Positions 12,791 to 22,538 of a stretch of DNA of 64,000 bases are shown here, one piece after another. The DNA is from Rhyacophila brunnea. Taxonomy: Eukaryota > Arthropoda > Insecta > Trichoptera > Rhyacophilidae. Numbering within the stretch: the first letter of the stretch is position 1; each line of letters starts with the position of its first letter. Location: assembly GCA_022495005.1 (NCBI GenBank), contig JAGYXB010000286.1, forward strand, positions 112,783 to 176,782, in the 5' to 3' direction. The notes beneath the pieces are model-generated. The model saw nothing but the letters and a program-made list of their open reading frames with translations, ran no database searches and was not told the origin of the DNA. The position numbers were made by a program, and so were the translations under genes.

Positions 12791-12929
12791 ATTAGATAAC
12801 GACAGACATCATGTTGATATTGCAGAGTGTAAGAGCTGTGATTATCCGTGTGTTCGAGCTTCACACGTATTATCGGTCTTCTTAAAAATATTCTTGAATT
12901 AATAAAATAATAGGTATTTTGTTTTTCAG

Positions 12930-13076
12930 AATATTGTTTCAGACCCGACATCAATGACATTGAAAAGAGATACTCAGCTAATTGACATCAAGAATGAGTC
13001 TATTGAAGACGTAAAATACCCATTCAATTATGAGGATCCGCAACAGGGTTGTTCTTATTCGGAGCGAGTGAATCGG
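12930..13076 (+). CDS. Locus A exon 2: middle module, 49 codons
   Basis: Bounded by the acceptor TTTTTCAG and donor GTAGGT, both phase 0. It encodes 49 residues that include QLIDIKNESIEDVKYPFNYE and end in GCSYSERVNR. The end box is the hallmark of the other middle exons here (CSYSE, then VNQ or VNR). A 146-base counterpart with a 1-base deletion is at 36529-36674 on the minus strand. I recognise no named domain. Acidic residues and K-x-E pairs suggest a flexible linker, possibly carrying modification sites, between the start exon and the fingers. That role is inference. Confidence 0.65.
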
Positions 13077-13149
13077 GTAGGTACTTTTATTTTAAATATT
13101 GACAAAAATACTGATAGTGTAAGAGATGGAGTGAACTAACCATGCCCCC

Positions 13150-13560
13150 CACAAGGGGGGTTGACAGGTCTCCAGCCTGGGGACCCGGTCTCAGGAAGGG
13201 CCCGGCGTCACGAGTCGACCATATAACTGAGATAAACACAGATCACAAATTTGCTCTAATAGTAAAAAAGTCGCCTGCGGCGCTATTTTACGTAAATGTT
13301 ATTAATAATTTAAAATATTTGGTTGTACGATGCGATTTTTAACTGTGTGCTGATACTCGCCAATTCCATAATTCAAATGGATTTTCATATTAAAAATCTC
13401 TAAAAATACACCTAAATTTTACCGCGTACACCATTTGAAAAACTCTATTACAGTGCGTAACACTGCCTTTACCCTTAGCGATAGGTAGGGGGGCCACCAA
13501 ACATCCTAGCCTGGGGGCCCGCCTCAGGGTGTGGGGGTCATGGAACTGACCAATCTGAAC
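13150..13560 (+). repeat. Pair of GC-rich direct repeats
   Basis: Two diverged copies of a GC-rich motif (AGCCTGGGGACCCGG near 13178, AGCCTGGGGGCCCGC near 13508) stand about 330 bp apart in the same orientation. Each is preceded by a run of G. Origin unknown. Confidence 0.35.
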
Positions 13561-13756
13561 TGAATAGTGTAGCCAGTGACGACGAAATCTTCCAAATCTA
13601 ATTTTTCTCTTTAGACCATGTCAGATCCTAATAGGATCATTATGAGCCTCCAAAAAGTAGATATTTGTATTATCGTTTTTTTTACGAGAAATGGATGTTG
13701 CCACTTGCTCTATCAGGTCCATACTCTGACTACAAACAGAAATTGAAAAAATGTGT

Positions 13757-13840
13757 ATTTGCCATACCCAGGATTCGTACCTGAGACTGACGACATTAGA
13801 GGCCGGCGCTTAAGCCGCTCGGCCATCGTGGGCCGATACA
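13757..13840 (-). repeat. tRNA-derived SINE head, minus strand
   Basis: On the minus strand the sequence has a Leu/Ser-like A-box region (GGCCGAGCGGCTTAAG) and a B box (GGTACGAATCC at 13771-13781). There is no complete cloverleaf with acceptor stem, so I call a SINE rather than a tRNA gene. The larger minus-strand ORF over this region (13713-14048) is incidental. Confidence 0.6.
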
Positions 13841-14261
13841 AAATGCATCGCCACTTGCCATAGTGATCAGATAACAAAATATAACTGCTCAAGTCCAACC
13901 GTTGTATATCCCATTGATTTACCAACAGTCTTGATTCTACAATGTGAATAAATGAGTGTTGATTTTTAAACAGCTTCACCACTGACGAATGTCTCAGTAC
14001 GTATACATTTTGTTTTCTATGGGTTCTAACTGGCAAGGTTTTGGCCATTTGGCCACACTAGACGTACCTACCCGTAAGTTGTTACTATATCCATGCAACA
14101 TTCAGTACCTACTTTGACTTTACGCATGTTTCTTCATGCGGTGGTGGCTGCAGACGAAATAAAAACCCGCACATCGCAACAATCTTCTACCAGATTTGAC
14201 ATTAACGATAGTAGGGTGCACCGTTATCAAATAACCGTTTGTTTTTTTTTGAAATGTAGTT

Positions 14262-15537
14262 ATCTAATATATAAAAATTAATATTTGTGTGTTTGTGTGT
14301 TTCTTTGTTCGTATTTAATGCGCAGCCATACCGTTCATCCGATTGCGATAAAACTTTGTAAAATTATTTCTTGCACTTGCGCGAAGAGTATAGGCTATAC
14401 TAATATATAAAAATGAATGTCTGTCTGTCTGTATGTCTGTGTGTCTGTCCTGTATGCGTTCCTATACCATTCATCCGATTGCGATGAAATTTTGGTAAGT
14501 GGTTGTATGCACACCCATGAAGGTTTCTGAATTAGAAAAATCATCATCTTCTTCTTCTTCTTCATTCTATTTTCTTTTATTCGTATGGTTCCTATACCAT
14601 TCATCCGATTGCAATGAAATTTTGGTAAGTGGTTGTATGCACATCCATGAAGGTTTCTGGATTAGAAAAATTATCATCTTCTTCTTCTTCTTCATTCTAT
14701 CTTCTTTTATTCGTATGGTTCCTATACCATTCATCCGATTGCGATGAAACCTTCGTCAGTTGCTGTGTTAACACCCGCAAAGGTTTCTGAAATAGTACAA
14801 CCATCTTCTTCTTCTTCTTCATTTTATCTTCTTTTATTCGTATGGTCCCTATACCATTCATCCGATTGCAATAAAACCTTCGTCAGTTGTTGTGGTAACA
14901 CCCGCAATGGTTTTTGAATTAGTACAACTATCTTCTTCTATTCTATATTCTTCTATTCGTATGCGTTCCTATTCCATTCATCCGATTGCAATAACATTTT
15001 CGTCAGTAATTGTGCCAACACCCGCGAAGGTTTCTGAATTAGTACAACCATCTTCTTCTATTCGTATGCGTTCCTATACCATTAATCCGATTGCAATGAA
15101 ACTTTGGTGAGTTGTCATGCGCATGCCCACGAAGATTTCTGATTTAGAAAATCATCTTCTTCTACTATTCGTATGCGTTCCTATACTATTCATCCGATAG
15201 CGATGAAACTTTTGTCAGTTGTTGTGCACACACCTGCGAAGGTTTCTAAATTATTATTATATAAAATACAAAGTTTGTTGTTTGTTTGTTCCATCCAATT
15301 TTGTTTTTTTTTACTACATATTAATAACATTAATAACGTTTTCATATTTTGGATTCGATTTTAATTTAGTGTTCTTATGTTTGACCTTTACTCCTATTAG
15401 AATTATTTTCATATTGCCATATTGTATTACACAGATATTTTAATATTAAAAAAATATTTACCTTTTATTATTTTTAAAATATCTAAGATAAATATAACCA
15501 CGAAGCGACCCTGTGCGAAGCCGGGTACTTCAGCTAG
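14262..15537 (+). mobile_element. Helitron-like element(s) with internal tandem repeat
   Basis: Two related starts (TAATATATAAAAATTAAT near 14265 and TAATATATAAAAATGAATG near 14400) suggest one element inserted in another. Both lead into TGT/TGTC microsatellite sequence. The right end runs through GCGAAGCCGGGTACTTCAGCTAG and stops at CTAG-T (15534-15538), preceded by a short GC-rich stretch, as in Helitron 3' ends. There is no Rep/helicase ORF. Between the ends lie about eight imperfect tandem units, marked by CATTCATCCGATTGC at 14332, 14468, 14598, 14728, 14855, 14975, 15080 and 15188. Helitron assignment is by end motif only. Confidence 0.5.
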
Positions 15538-15556
15538 TATAGTATAGTTTATTCAG

Positions 15557-15694
15557 AAGGCCGCTAAACAATCTGTTATTAATGTTCAGAGAGTTGATCT
15601 CAAAGAAAAGTATTTTGAAGACACAATAAGCCAAAGCATCCACGAGGATTCACAACTCGGTTGCTTTTATTCGGAATGCATACCAGTAAATCAA
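15557..15694 (+). CDS. Locus A exon 3: middle module, 46 codons
   Basis: Acceptor TTATTCAG, donor GTAGGT after CAA; phase 0 at both ends. It encodes 46 residues with VDLKEKYFEDTISQS in the centre and GCFYSECIPVNQ at the end, the same C-terminal box as exon 2 and exon 4. Its acceptor lies only 19 bp after the Helitron-like end, so the original branch point and pyrimidine tract upstream have been displaced. It may be spliced poorly or not at all. The open, in-phase frame argues that the exon was functional until recently. No named domain recognised. Confidence 0.6.
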
Positions 15695-16110
15695 GTAGGT
15701 ATACAATATTGTAAGAAGTTTGAACATTGCATGTACGATGGTACTCATATAGAGAAGTTTATGTAAGAGGGTTTGTTTCGACTTTGAAAGCACACATCGG
15801 GGCATGTGAATATAGGGTATATTTTTTATTTCACACAAGATATTAGGACGTATATGTAGATGATAATATGGTTACTTCCACAATCGTGAAAGTGTATGTA
15901 AGAATTGTTAATATGTCATGAGTACTTCGTCATTGTTAGGAATGACACACTGTTTATTTAATTGGTGTGGTAAAATCGCACCTGCACATATTAATTTTTA
16001 ATTGGTTCACTATTTATTACATAAATAGTTACAGTAAACACTATATTATATCGTCATAAGAATACACTCTTTTGATTTTTTTTATTTATGCGATCGATGT
16101 ATTTTTATAG
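15695..16110 (+). other. Intron of locus A
   Basis: About 0.4 kb between exons 3 and 4; nothing recognisable. A 62-codon minus-strand ORF here overlaps exon 3 antisense and is incidental. Confidence 0.5.
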
Positions 16111-16263
16111 AACCCTTCAAAATACCCCACTAATATAAAACTGGAGACTAATGTCAAGCGAGTTGACTCGGAAAATGAGATTGTTCAAGAGAATGTAGGC
16201 CAAAGCAATTATGAGAACACTCAACCTAGTTGCTCCTATTCCGAATGCAATCCAGTAAACCAG
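16111..16263 (+). CDS. Locus A exon 4: middle module, 51 codons
   Basis: Acceptor TTTTTATAG, donor GTATTT after CAG; phase 0 throughout. It encodes 51 residues with IKLETNVKRVDSENEIVQEN and ends CSYSECNPVNQ. The closest relative is the locus B exon at 49801-49953, with the same length and the same SETNxxRxxSENE core. The tyrosine- and serine-rich end box is shared by all middle modules. Function unknown; inferred linker between the N-terminus and the zinc fingers. Confidence 0.68.
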
Positions 16264-16379
16264 GTATTTATATTCAGATCTAATTTAGGTACACCGGATC
16301 TTATATATACTTAAAACGTCTTCTTTCCATGCAACATTCGGCATTTTCCCCACAAGATCCTAGATAATATGGAATTAGG

Positions 16380-16910
16380 TGACTATAGGCCTGGAAACAG
16401 CCATTGCCGACTAAAGAGAAATTCGATACATTCACGACTGGTCCTACCTTTTTGCCCCTCCCGTTTTCTATGGATGACCTGTCATTGCTTGTCATTGTCT
16501 ATATAGTGCTCATACTGACGCGTCTCTCGTGTTTACTTATAGATGAGTTTAATGATAAATAATACACTAGCATTAATACACCTTCTACAGATGTAATGCA
16601 TAAATCAATGCTACATATTTTTTGGAAATCGATATTACCACCGGTTTTGTGTAAAGGACTAGTCTGACTTTGACAGCTGATGAATAACAGGAATGTAAAT
16701 TATTTATAAATAACATTGATAGTTAATATATTTGATGTGAGAATTTTTTTATAATTCAATTTGAAACGAGAAAGGGCGAATCAATATGTCAAGCAATCTG
16801 GGATCTGATTTTGACAGATGAAAAGTGGACCACACGATGCTTGTGCAAAAAGTTATGCTCAGGCTTTATTAATCTAAAGATGTCGGTGGAACAGCCTGTT
16901 TTTTAGTTAC
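16380..16910 (+). repeat. 0.5-kb repeat shared with locus B intron (inverted)
   Basis: Reading forward here and in reverse at about 48590-49090, the two match over landmarks such as CCCCTCCCGTT, GTGCTCATACTGACGCGTCT and GCTTTATTAATCTAAAGATG. No ORF. The two copies sit after comparable middle exons but in opposite orientation, so they are probably independent insertions of a non-autonomous element. Confidence 0.65.
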
Positions 16911-17207
16911 ACTTCTCGTTCACTAAATCATATGTAAACCGATGGTAGGGTGTGCATCAACAGTTATTAATATCAAGTGATTTTTCATTTTTTAATCTAT
17001 ATATATAACTATCGTAGTATATTCTTGGGTTTTCACCGTGTCTCCTTCTTCCTTCTTTACTCGACGTTTCGGGCTCGTTGCAGAGGCCATTATCAAGAGA
17101 TATGTTTTATGATGAAATGTGGTGTAGGTATGTGAATGTAAACGTTGCTCTAATAATGTCAAAAGGAATCCGATTATCTAAGAGCAAACGTTGCTCAGAG
17201 TAATCTG

Positions 17208-18048
17208 TCAATCATTACGACCGGAGATACTGGCTCGAATATTAGATTTTGCTGATAGTGCCGGAAGCCATGACGTTTTTAATCGTAATCCATCATCCCT
17301 ATTAATGTTTTCTGGGTTTCTGTGGATTTCAATGGCCTCCTTTACCAAACGTGCGAAATATCCTTTATTACGACCCAATATCTTGGTCTCGAAGTCAAAT
17401 TTGTGCCCTGTATCCATCGAGTGCTCGGCAATTGCCGACATCGTGTAATGTTTAAGACGGTATGCTCTCTCGTGTTCACTCACACGCTTCTGTACCGTTC
17501 TAGAAGTCTGGCCTATATACTTTTTTTGGGCATCCACGACAGCTTATCTGGTATACACCTGCCGAGTACAAAGGCTGTGAGTCCTTTACTGGTCTTAGCA
17601 TATTTCGGACCTTTGTCGATGTTGAGAATATTGTTTCAATATTATGTTTCCGAAGTATCCTGGAAATAGTATCTGTGGTGTTTTTGATGTAAGGTAGATA
17701 GGCCCGGCCTTTGAACTGTATCTTTTCCTCCTGACTGATCGGGTTAAGGTTGATTTTGCTTCTGGTGGCTTTTTGGATCATATTGTGAGAATATCCGTTT
17801 GCTTGAAGAGCCTTTGATACTTGAGATATCTCGGATTTTAAATACGAAGATTCGCAGATACGCCGAGCTCTTGTCATCAAAGTCGAAATCAGACCCATTT
17901 TTTGAGCAGGGTGGTGGTGAGAAGAAGCATGTAAATAACGATTGGTATGAGTTGGTTTCCGATAGACTCTGTGTCCTAGAGAACCATCCAATTTTCTGAT
18001 AACTTCCACGTCAAGAAATGGTAGAGCTCCGTTTTGTTCAATCTCCAT
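17208..18048 (-). pseudogene. Inverted partial Penelope ORF (C-terminal part plus GIY-YIG)
   Basis: Minus-strand frames encode the region downstream of the reverse transcriptase (starting near MEIEQNGALPFLDVEV), then a linker, then a GIY-YIG endonuclease-like region with GVYQISCRGC and YIGQTSRTVQKRVSEHE. The frame breaks inside the run of seven A after CCC (minus-strand view of 17521-17527), exactly between the two endonuclease half-motifs. The RT catalytic motifs are absent from this arm. It lacks any independent start. Confidence 0.8.
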
Positions 18049-18067
18049 CGTGAATTTATGATTTTTA

Positions 18068-19866
18068 CGATTGACGACATCATATGCGAAGTTGAATCTG
18101 CTATACACAAACTACCCGCTGCTGTTGCAGAAGAAATACGACAAGACGCCAGCCGTATCCTCAGGAAATCAAAACCGCCACAAAGTAACATAACGCCTGC
18201 GGAAAGTCGAGCATTACGCGATTTGCGAAAAAACGACAAACTGGTGGTTTTACCCGCTGATAAAGGAAACGCGACAGTCGTTATGGATGCGACGGACTAT
18301 GTTGCCAAAATGGAAGAGTTACTGAAAGCCCCTGTGTATAAACATGTAAAGCGGAACCCCACCGACAAGATTGACAGAAAAACGAGGGAATTAGTTCGAT
18401 CTTCCGATATTCCTAGTGAGGAATACTGGAAAGTATTTACTAAAGCGCCGAAGACTCCTGGGATATATGGGTTACCCAAGATTCACAAGCCTGACTGCCC
18501 ACTTCGACCGATAGTTAGCGCAATCGACTCTCCCACGTATAGACTTTCTAAATATCTGGCGTCCCTTTTGCAACCACATACCAACGCCACCGCATCATGG
18601 GTTAAGGATTCAACACATTTTGTCAAATTATTAGCTAATATGACTGTAAAGCTTACTGACCTTACTAAGAGGTCTTTACTTTACCTTACTTTGACGTAGA
18701 ATCACTATTCACAAATGGCTCCCTAGAAGATACCCTAAAATGAATAGGTGAAGTTTTCTCCACTTTTCAGGTACCGTCTGACGTCAACCTACTTTAGCTT
18801 TCAGGGTAAAGTGTTTGAACAAACCGAAGGTGTCGCTATGGGATCTCCTCTATCTCCCGTGGTTGCGAATTTTTTCATGGAGAATTTTGAACAGACAGCT
18901 CTTGACACGTGCAGATTAAAACCTTCGTGCTGGTTACGGTATGTCGATGATACCTTCTTAATATGGCCTTACGGTATAGAAGCTCTAAATGAGTTTTTGG
19001 CCCATTTAAACAATCTACATTAAATGATTAAATTCGCAATGGAGATTGAACAAAAATGGAGCTCTACCATTTCTTGTCGTGGAAGTTATCAGAAAACTGG
19101 ATGGTTCTCTAGGATACAGAGTCTACCGAAAACCTACCCATATCAATCGTTCTTTACATGCTTTATCTCACCATCACCCTGCTCAAAAAATGGGTCTGAT
19201 TTCGACTTTGATGACAAGAACTCGGCGAATCTGCGAATCATCGTATTTAAAATCCGAGATATCTCAAATATCAAAGGCTCTTCAAGCAAACGGATATTCT
19301 AACAAGATGAGCCACCAAAAGTAAAATCAACCTTAACCCGGTTAGTCGGGAGGAAGAGATACAGTTCAAAGGCCGGGCATATCTACCTTATATCAAAAAC
19401 ACCACCGATACTATTTCCAGGACACTTCGGAAACATGAAATCGAAACAATATTCTCAACATCGACAAAGGTCCGAAATATGTTAAGACCAGTAAAGGACT
19501 CGCAACCTTTGGACTCGGCAGGTGTATACCAGTTGAGCTGTCGCGGATGCCCAAAAAAGTATAGGCCAAACTTCTAGAACAGTAAAGAAGCGTGTGAGTG
19601 AACACGAGAGGGCATACCGACTTAAACATTACACGATGTCGGCAATTGCCGAGCACTCGATGGATACAGGACACAAATTTTACTTTGAAACCAAGATATT
19701 GGGTCGGAATAAAGGATATTTCGCACGATTGGTAAAGGAGGCCATTGAAATCCACAGAAACCCTGAAAACATTAATAGGGATGATGGATTACGATTAAAA
19801 ACGTCATGGCTTCCGGCACTATCAGCAAAATCTAATATTCGAGCCAGTATCTCCGGTCGTAATGAT
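18068..19866 (+). pseudogene. Penelope reverse transcriptase/endonuclease, broken
   Basis: The forward copy covers an N-terminal region (IREVESAIHKLP-like, from about 18073), then LVVLPADKGNATVVMD, YGLPKIHK and PLRPIVSA of the Penelope RT, then EGVAMGSPLSPVVANFFME, the catalytic YVDD box (about 18941-18952), and an endonuclease-like tail to about 19866. Frames shift near 18690 (before FDVESLFTN) and near 19040, and a 2-base loss near 19560 destroys the reading frame at the YIGQ half-motif. Several stops lie between. The start is truncated; the usual full ORF of the family is longer at the N-terminus. Confidence 0.82.
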
Positions 19867-19973
19867 TGACAGATTACTCTGAGCAACGTTTGCTCTTAGA
19901 TAATCGGATTCCTTTTGACATTCTTAGAGCAACGTTTACATTCACATACCTACACCACATTTCATCATAAAAC

Positions 19974-20016
19974 ATATCTCTTGATAATGGCCTCTGCAAC
20001 GAGCCCGAAACGTCGA
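19974..20016 (+). ncRNA. Hammerhead-ribozyme-like relic in Penelope end
   Basis: The right arm carries TTGATAATGGCCTC, a short loop, then GAGCCCGAAACGTCGAG. Penelope-like elements are known to carry hammerhead ribozymes in their ends, with a CTGANGA box, a stem and a CGAAAC box before GTC. Here the second box is exact, but the first has two changes (C3 to T and the catalytic G8 to A), so cleavage activity is unlikely. The mirror copy is at 17062-17096 on the minus strand. The identification is by motif only. Confidence 0.4.
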
Positions 20017-20158
20017 GTAAAGAAGGAAGAAGGAGACACGGTGAAAACCTAAGAATATACTACGATAAAAAACAACCGTGAAAGCCTCAAACATTATATA
20101 TATAACTCATTCTTATTCCCACAAGCCTTCCACTATAAAATCTTATTGTAATTTCCAG

Positions 20159-20263
20159 GAAGTTTATTTTAACGATGAATATATTCCTGACATAAAATCC
20201 CGAAGCAAACATTAGAATCCTCAATCCGGTTGCTCTTATTTATAATGCCTACCAGTAAAGCAA
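20159..20263 (+). pseudogene. Decayed middle exon of locus A
   Basis: After a good acceptor (TTTCCAG) the frame aligns with the module ends of the neighbours: NPQSGCSYL-stop-CLPVKQ matches the box GCSYSECxPVNQ. It has two in-frame stops (near 20213 and 20249), and the expected donor GT after CAA is changed to TT. At 105 bases it is shorter than the intact modules (138-153). It is a dead duplicate of the repeated exon unit and shows that locus A once had at least four middle exons. Confidence 0.7.
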
Positions 20264-20459
20264 TTAATTACACAATATTCCAATAAAATTTTAAACAGTC
20301 AGTAAGTATGACTTGCACTCAGGAAGAAGTACTAGTCTGCTGCTAAAAATATGTACGTCGTCAGCGTATATACATAGGATTAAGATTCTTTGATAAACAT
20401 AGATGGGAGACTTTTGTTTTATTATGAAGCACCAAAAAGTCAAGTGAATACAGTATGTA

Positions 20460-20697
20460 CAATGTCATTAATATGGACGAATCATCTGGAAAAAATTACT
20501 GTTGTTGGGTCTGGCGAATGGCATAATCTGTTCTGACGCCTTTACAATAAATGTGATATTGCTATAAATTCTCGATGCGTGATATCGCATAATGGAAATT
20601 GCGTGACGTCTACCTATACATGTGTGAATTTCGCTATGCGCTAATTTACTTGCTAGCTACTAAGTATTGAGTGCGTTGTCCATTAATAATGTCATTG
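20460..20697. mobile_element. hAT-type MITE, family M1, copy 1
   Basis: A 238-bp element starting CAATGTCATTAATATGGA and ending CCATTAATAATGTCATTG, flanked by the perfect 8-bp duplication AGTATGTA (20452-20459 and 20698-20705). Copies 2 and 3 are at 47860-48105 and 50181-50534. The interior carries landmarks GGCATAATCTGTTCT and GCGTGATATCGCATAATGG and no ORF. The 8-bp duplication places it with hAT-mobilised MITEs. Confidence 0.88.
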
Positions 20698-20834
20698 AGT
20701 ATGTAGTAATATGTATTCCGTATAAGTGCTATCTTTAGGTCTTACGAATACTTTCGAAATCTGAAGCAAAAATATATAGTGTTGGGAACATAAGCAATCG
20801 TCTGAAATAATATATTTAGGATCCATGCGTATTT

Positions 20835-22343
20835 CTGCTTCTTCGATGGCGCTACAGCTCAAGTCGAGCCCTGGCCTCCTCCACCGCTGTCCTCCAGCCG
20901 GAACGGTCCTCCGCACGTCTTTTCCAGTTCCTGATTTTTAGAAGCTGGTTGGCATCTTTTGTAACATTACACCCCATCGTGTGCGTGGCTTTCCTACTGG
21001 CCTTTCCCCCCCTGGGTTTCCTTCGAGGATCTTCTTCGGTATCCGTGACTCAGGCATGCACTGGACATGGCCTGCCCAATTTAGCCTCTGTTTTATGAAG
21101 TTGGAGAGTTTTGAATCTTGGTATAAGCGGTATAGTTCCGTGTTGTACCTAATTCTCCACTCCCCACCATCATTCATGGGTCCGTATATCCGCCTTTTCT
21201 CTCAAAGCAATCCACCATTTCAGCTGCTTTCACATTTAGCATCCATGACTCGCACCCGTATGCAACGACTGTGCGTATGACGGTTTTATAGAGCCTCGTC
21301 TTAGTTTTTCTGTGGACATTTCTGGATTTGAATATGGGCAGCAATGAGAAATACGATTTATTTGCAGCGGTTATTCGGGCTTTTATTTCTTCCAGTTCCT
21401 CGTTCTCTTTTGTAATATTGGAACATAGCTATGTGAACCGGTTGACAACCTCAAATTGATGGTTTCCAAAACTGGAACTTTGGCCCAGCCTACACTGATT
21501 TTGTCGGCTTTGTACCATGACTTTAGTTTTGTTTTCATTTACTCTTAAGCCAATTTCTAGTGCGGCCCTTTGGAGGTGGTCAAATTCTTTCTTCACAATC
21601 TGTATGGATCTACCCATCATGTTGAGGTCGTCTGCGTAGCCAACCAATTGGCTCTGTCTGCTTAATATAGTGCCGCTCCTGTTCACTTGAGACTTTCTGA
21701 TAGCGGATTCGAGGGCTAAGTTGAACAGCATGGGAGCCAATCCGTCTCCTTGCTTAAGACCCCGAGATACTTCAAAGCCCTCCGTCCGTTGGCCATTCAC
21801 CTTCACCTGGGAGAGTGTATTCTGCAGTGTGATTCTAACAAGCCTGACTAGTTTTGGTGGGATTTCAAAGTCCAGAAGGACAGTGAATAGTTTTTCCTGG
21901 TCGATGCTGTCATATGCCTGCTTAAAATCAATAAAGAGCTGATAAATGTCCACATCGAATTCCCAGCATTTTTCCAGTATTTGGCGAACTGTGAAGAGCT
22001 GATCCATTGTAGATGTTCCTGCCCTGAAGCCAGCTTGGTATTCACTTACTATGTTTTCCGCGTTACCTTCCAGTTTTGTCTTCAAAATCATTGTGAATAC
22101 CTTATAACTTGTGCTCAGGAGTGATATCTCTCTGAAATGTTCACACCGCAGTCTGTCTCCTTTTTTATATATTGGACAGATAACGCTGATCTGCCAATCC
22201 GCTGGAATGCTTTCGGACTCCCAGATTTTAAGCATTAACTCTTGCACTGCTGCTATTAATCGGTGTCCACCATACTTTAGAAGTTCTGCAGGGATGTTAT
22301 CGGCTCCTGGTGCTTTATGATTCTTTAGTGTCATAATAGCTCT
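20835..22343 (-). mobile_element. RTE-type non-LTR retrotransposon, 5'-truncated
   Basis: The minus-strand insertion is flanked by the perfect 13-bp duplication TCCATGCGTATTT (20822-20834 and 22344-22356). It begins inside the reverse transcriptase at HKAPGADNIPAELLKYGG and runs through the C-terminal region (LNWAGHVQCMPESRIPKK, VGKPRTRWG near 20950-21080). There is no poly(A), as expected for RTE. It sits 182 bp upstream of the acceptor of the zinc-finger exon. Confidence 0.88.
21429..22334 (-). pseudogene. RTE reverse transcriptase fragment
   Basis: An open 301-codon frame covers most of the RT domain: APGADNIPAELLK, PADWQISVICPIYKKGD, LFIDFKQAYDSI (first catalytic Asp), SRGLKQGDGLAPMLFNLALE and GYADDLN (catalytic Asp pair). 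Glu replaces the usual Asn-Tyr next to the RxISLL box. The endonuclease half is missing because the copy is 5'-truncated. Downstream, the frame continues only as fragments (20938-21177 holds the GHV and GRPRTRW-type C-terminus), so the copy cannot be functional. Confidence 0.88.
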
Positions 22344-22538
22344 TCCATGCGTATTTACTTGAAATAAACCGACTGATATAATATGTTATCAACACACTTT
22401 TTCTTTCTGAAAATTCTTTCCTCCCCGTATGAAAGATTCCTACAAATATTTAAGTTGTTTGATTTTTTAAATACTATTATCTGAAATAACCATGTTGTTT
22501 GTCTTCTTGTTCATGCAATATACTTCACGTTCTTTTAG

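Larger units (their letters stand above)
17011..20094 (+). mobile_element. Penelope-like retroelement with inverted arms
   Basis: A 3.1-kb insertion flanked by the 13-bp duplication TATATATATAACT (16998-17010 and 20095-20107). It has a left arm of about 1.05 kb (17011-18060), an unpaired centre with reverse transcriptase sequence (about 18061-19023), and a right arm (19024-20066) that is the reverse complement of the left, then about 28 bp of extra tail. The arms contain the endonuclease part and the 3' region, so the element is a partial inverted copy joined head-on to a 5'-truncated forward copy, an arrangement known in Penelope-like elements. Both reading frames are broken; this copy is dead. 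It lies in the intron after locus A exon 4. Confidence 0.85.

Noticed and set aside
13757..13840. tRNA-Leu/Ser-like gene on the minus strand
   Set aside because: The A and B boxes are present but no acceptor stem or complete cloverleaf can be drawn; interpreted as a SINE head. The same applies to 2618-2690 and 57812-57885.
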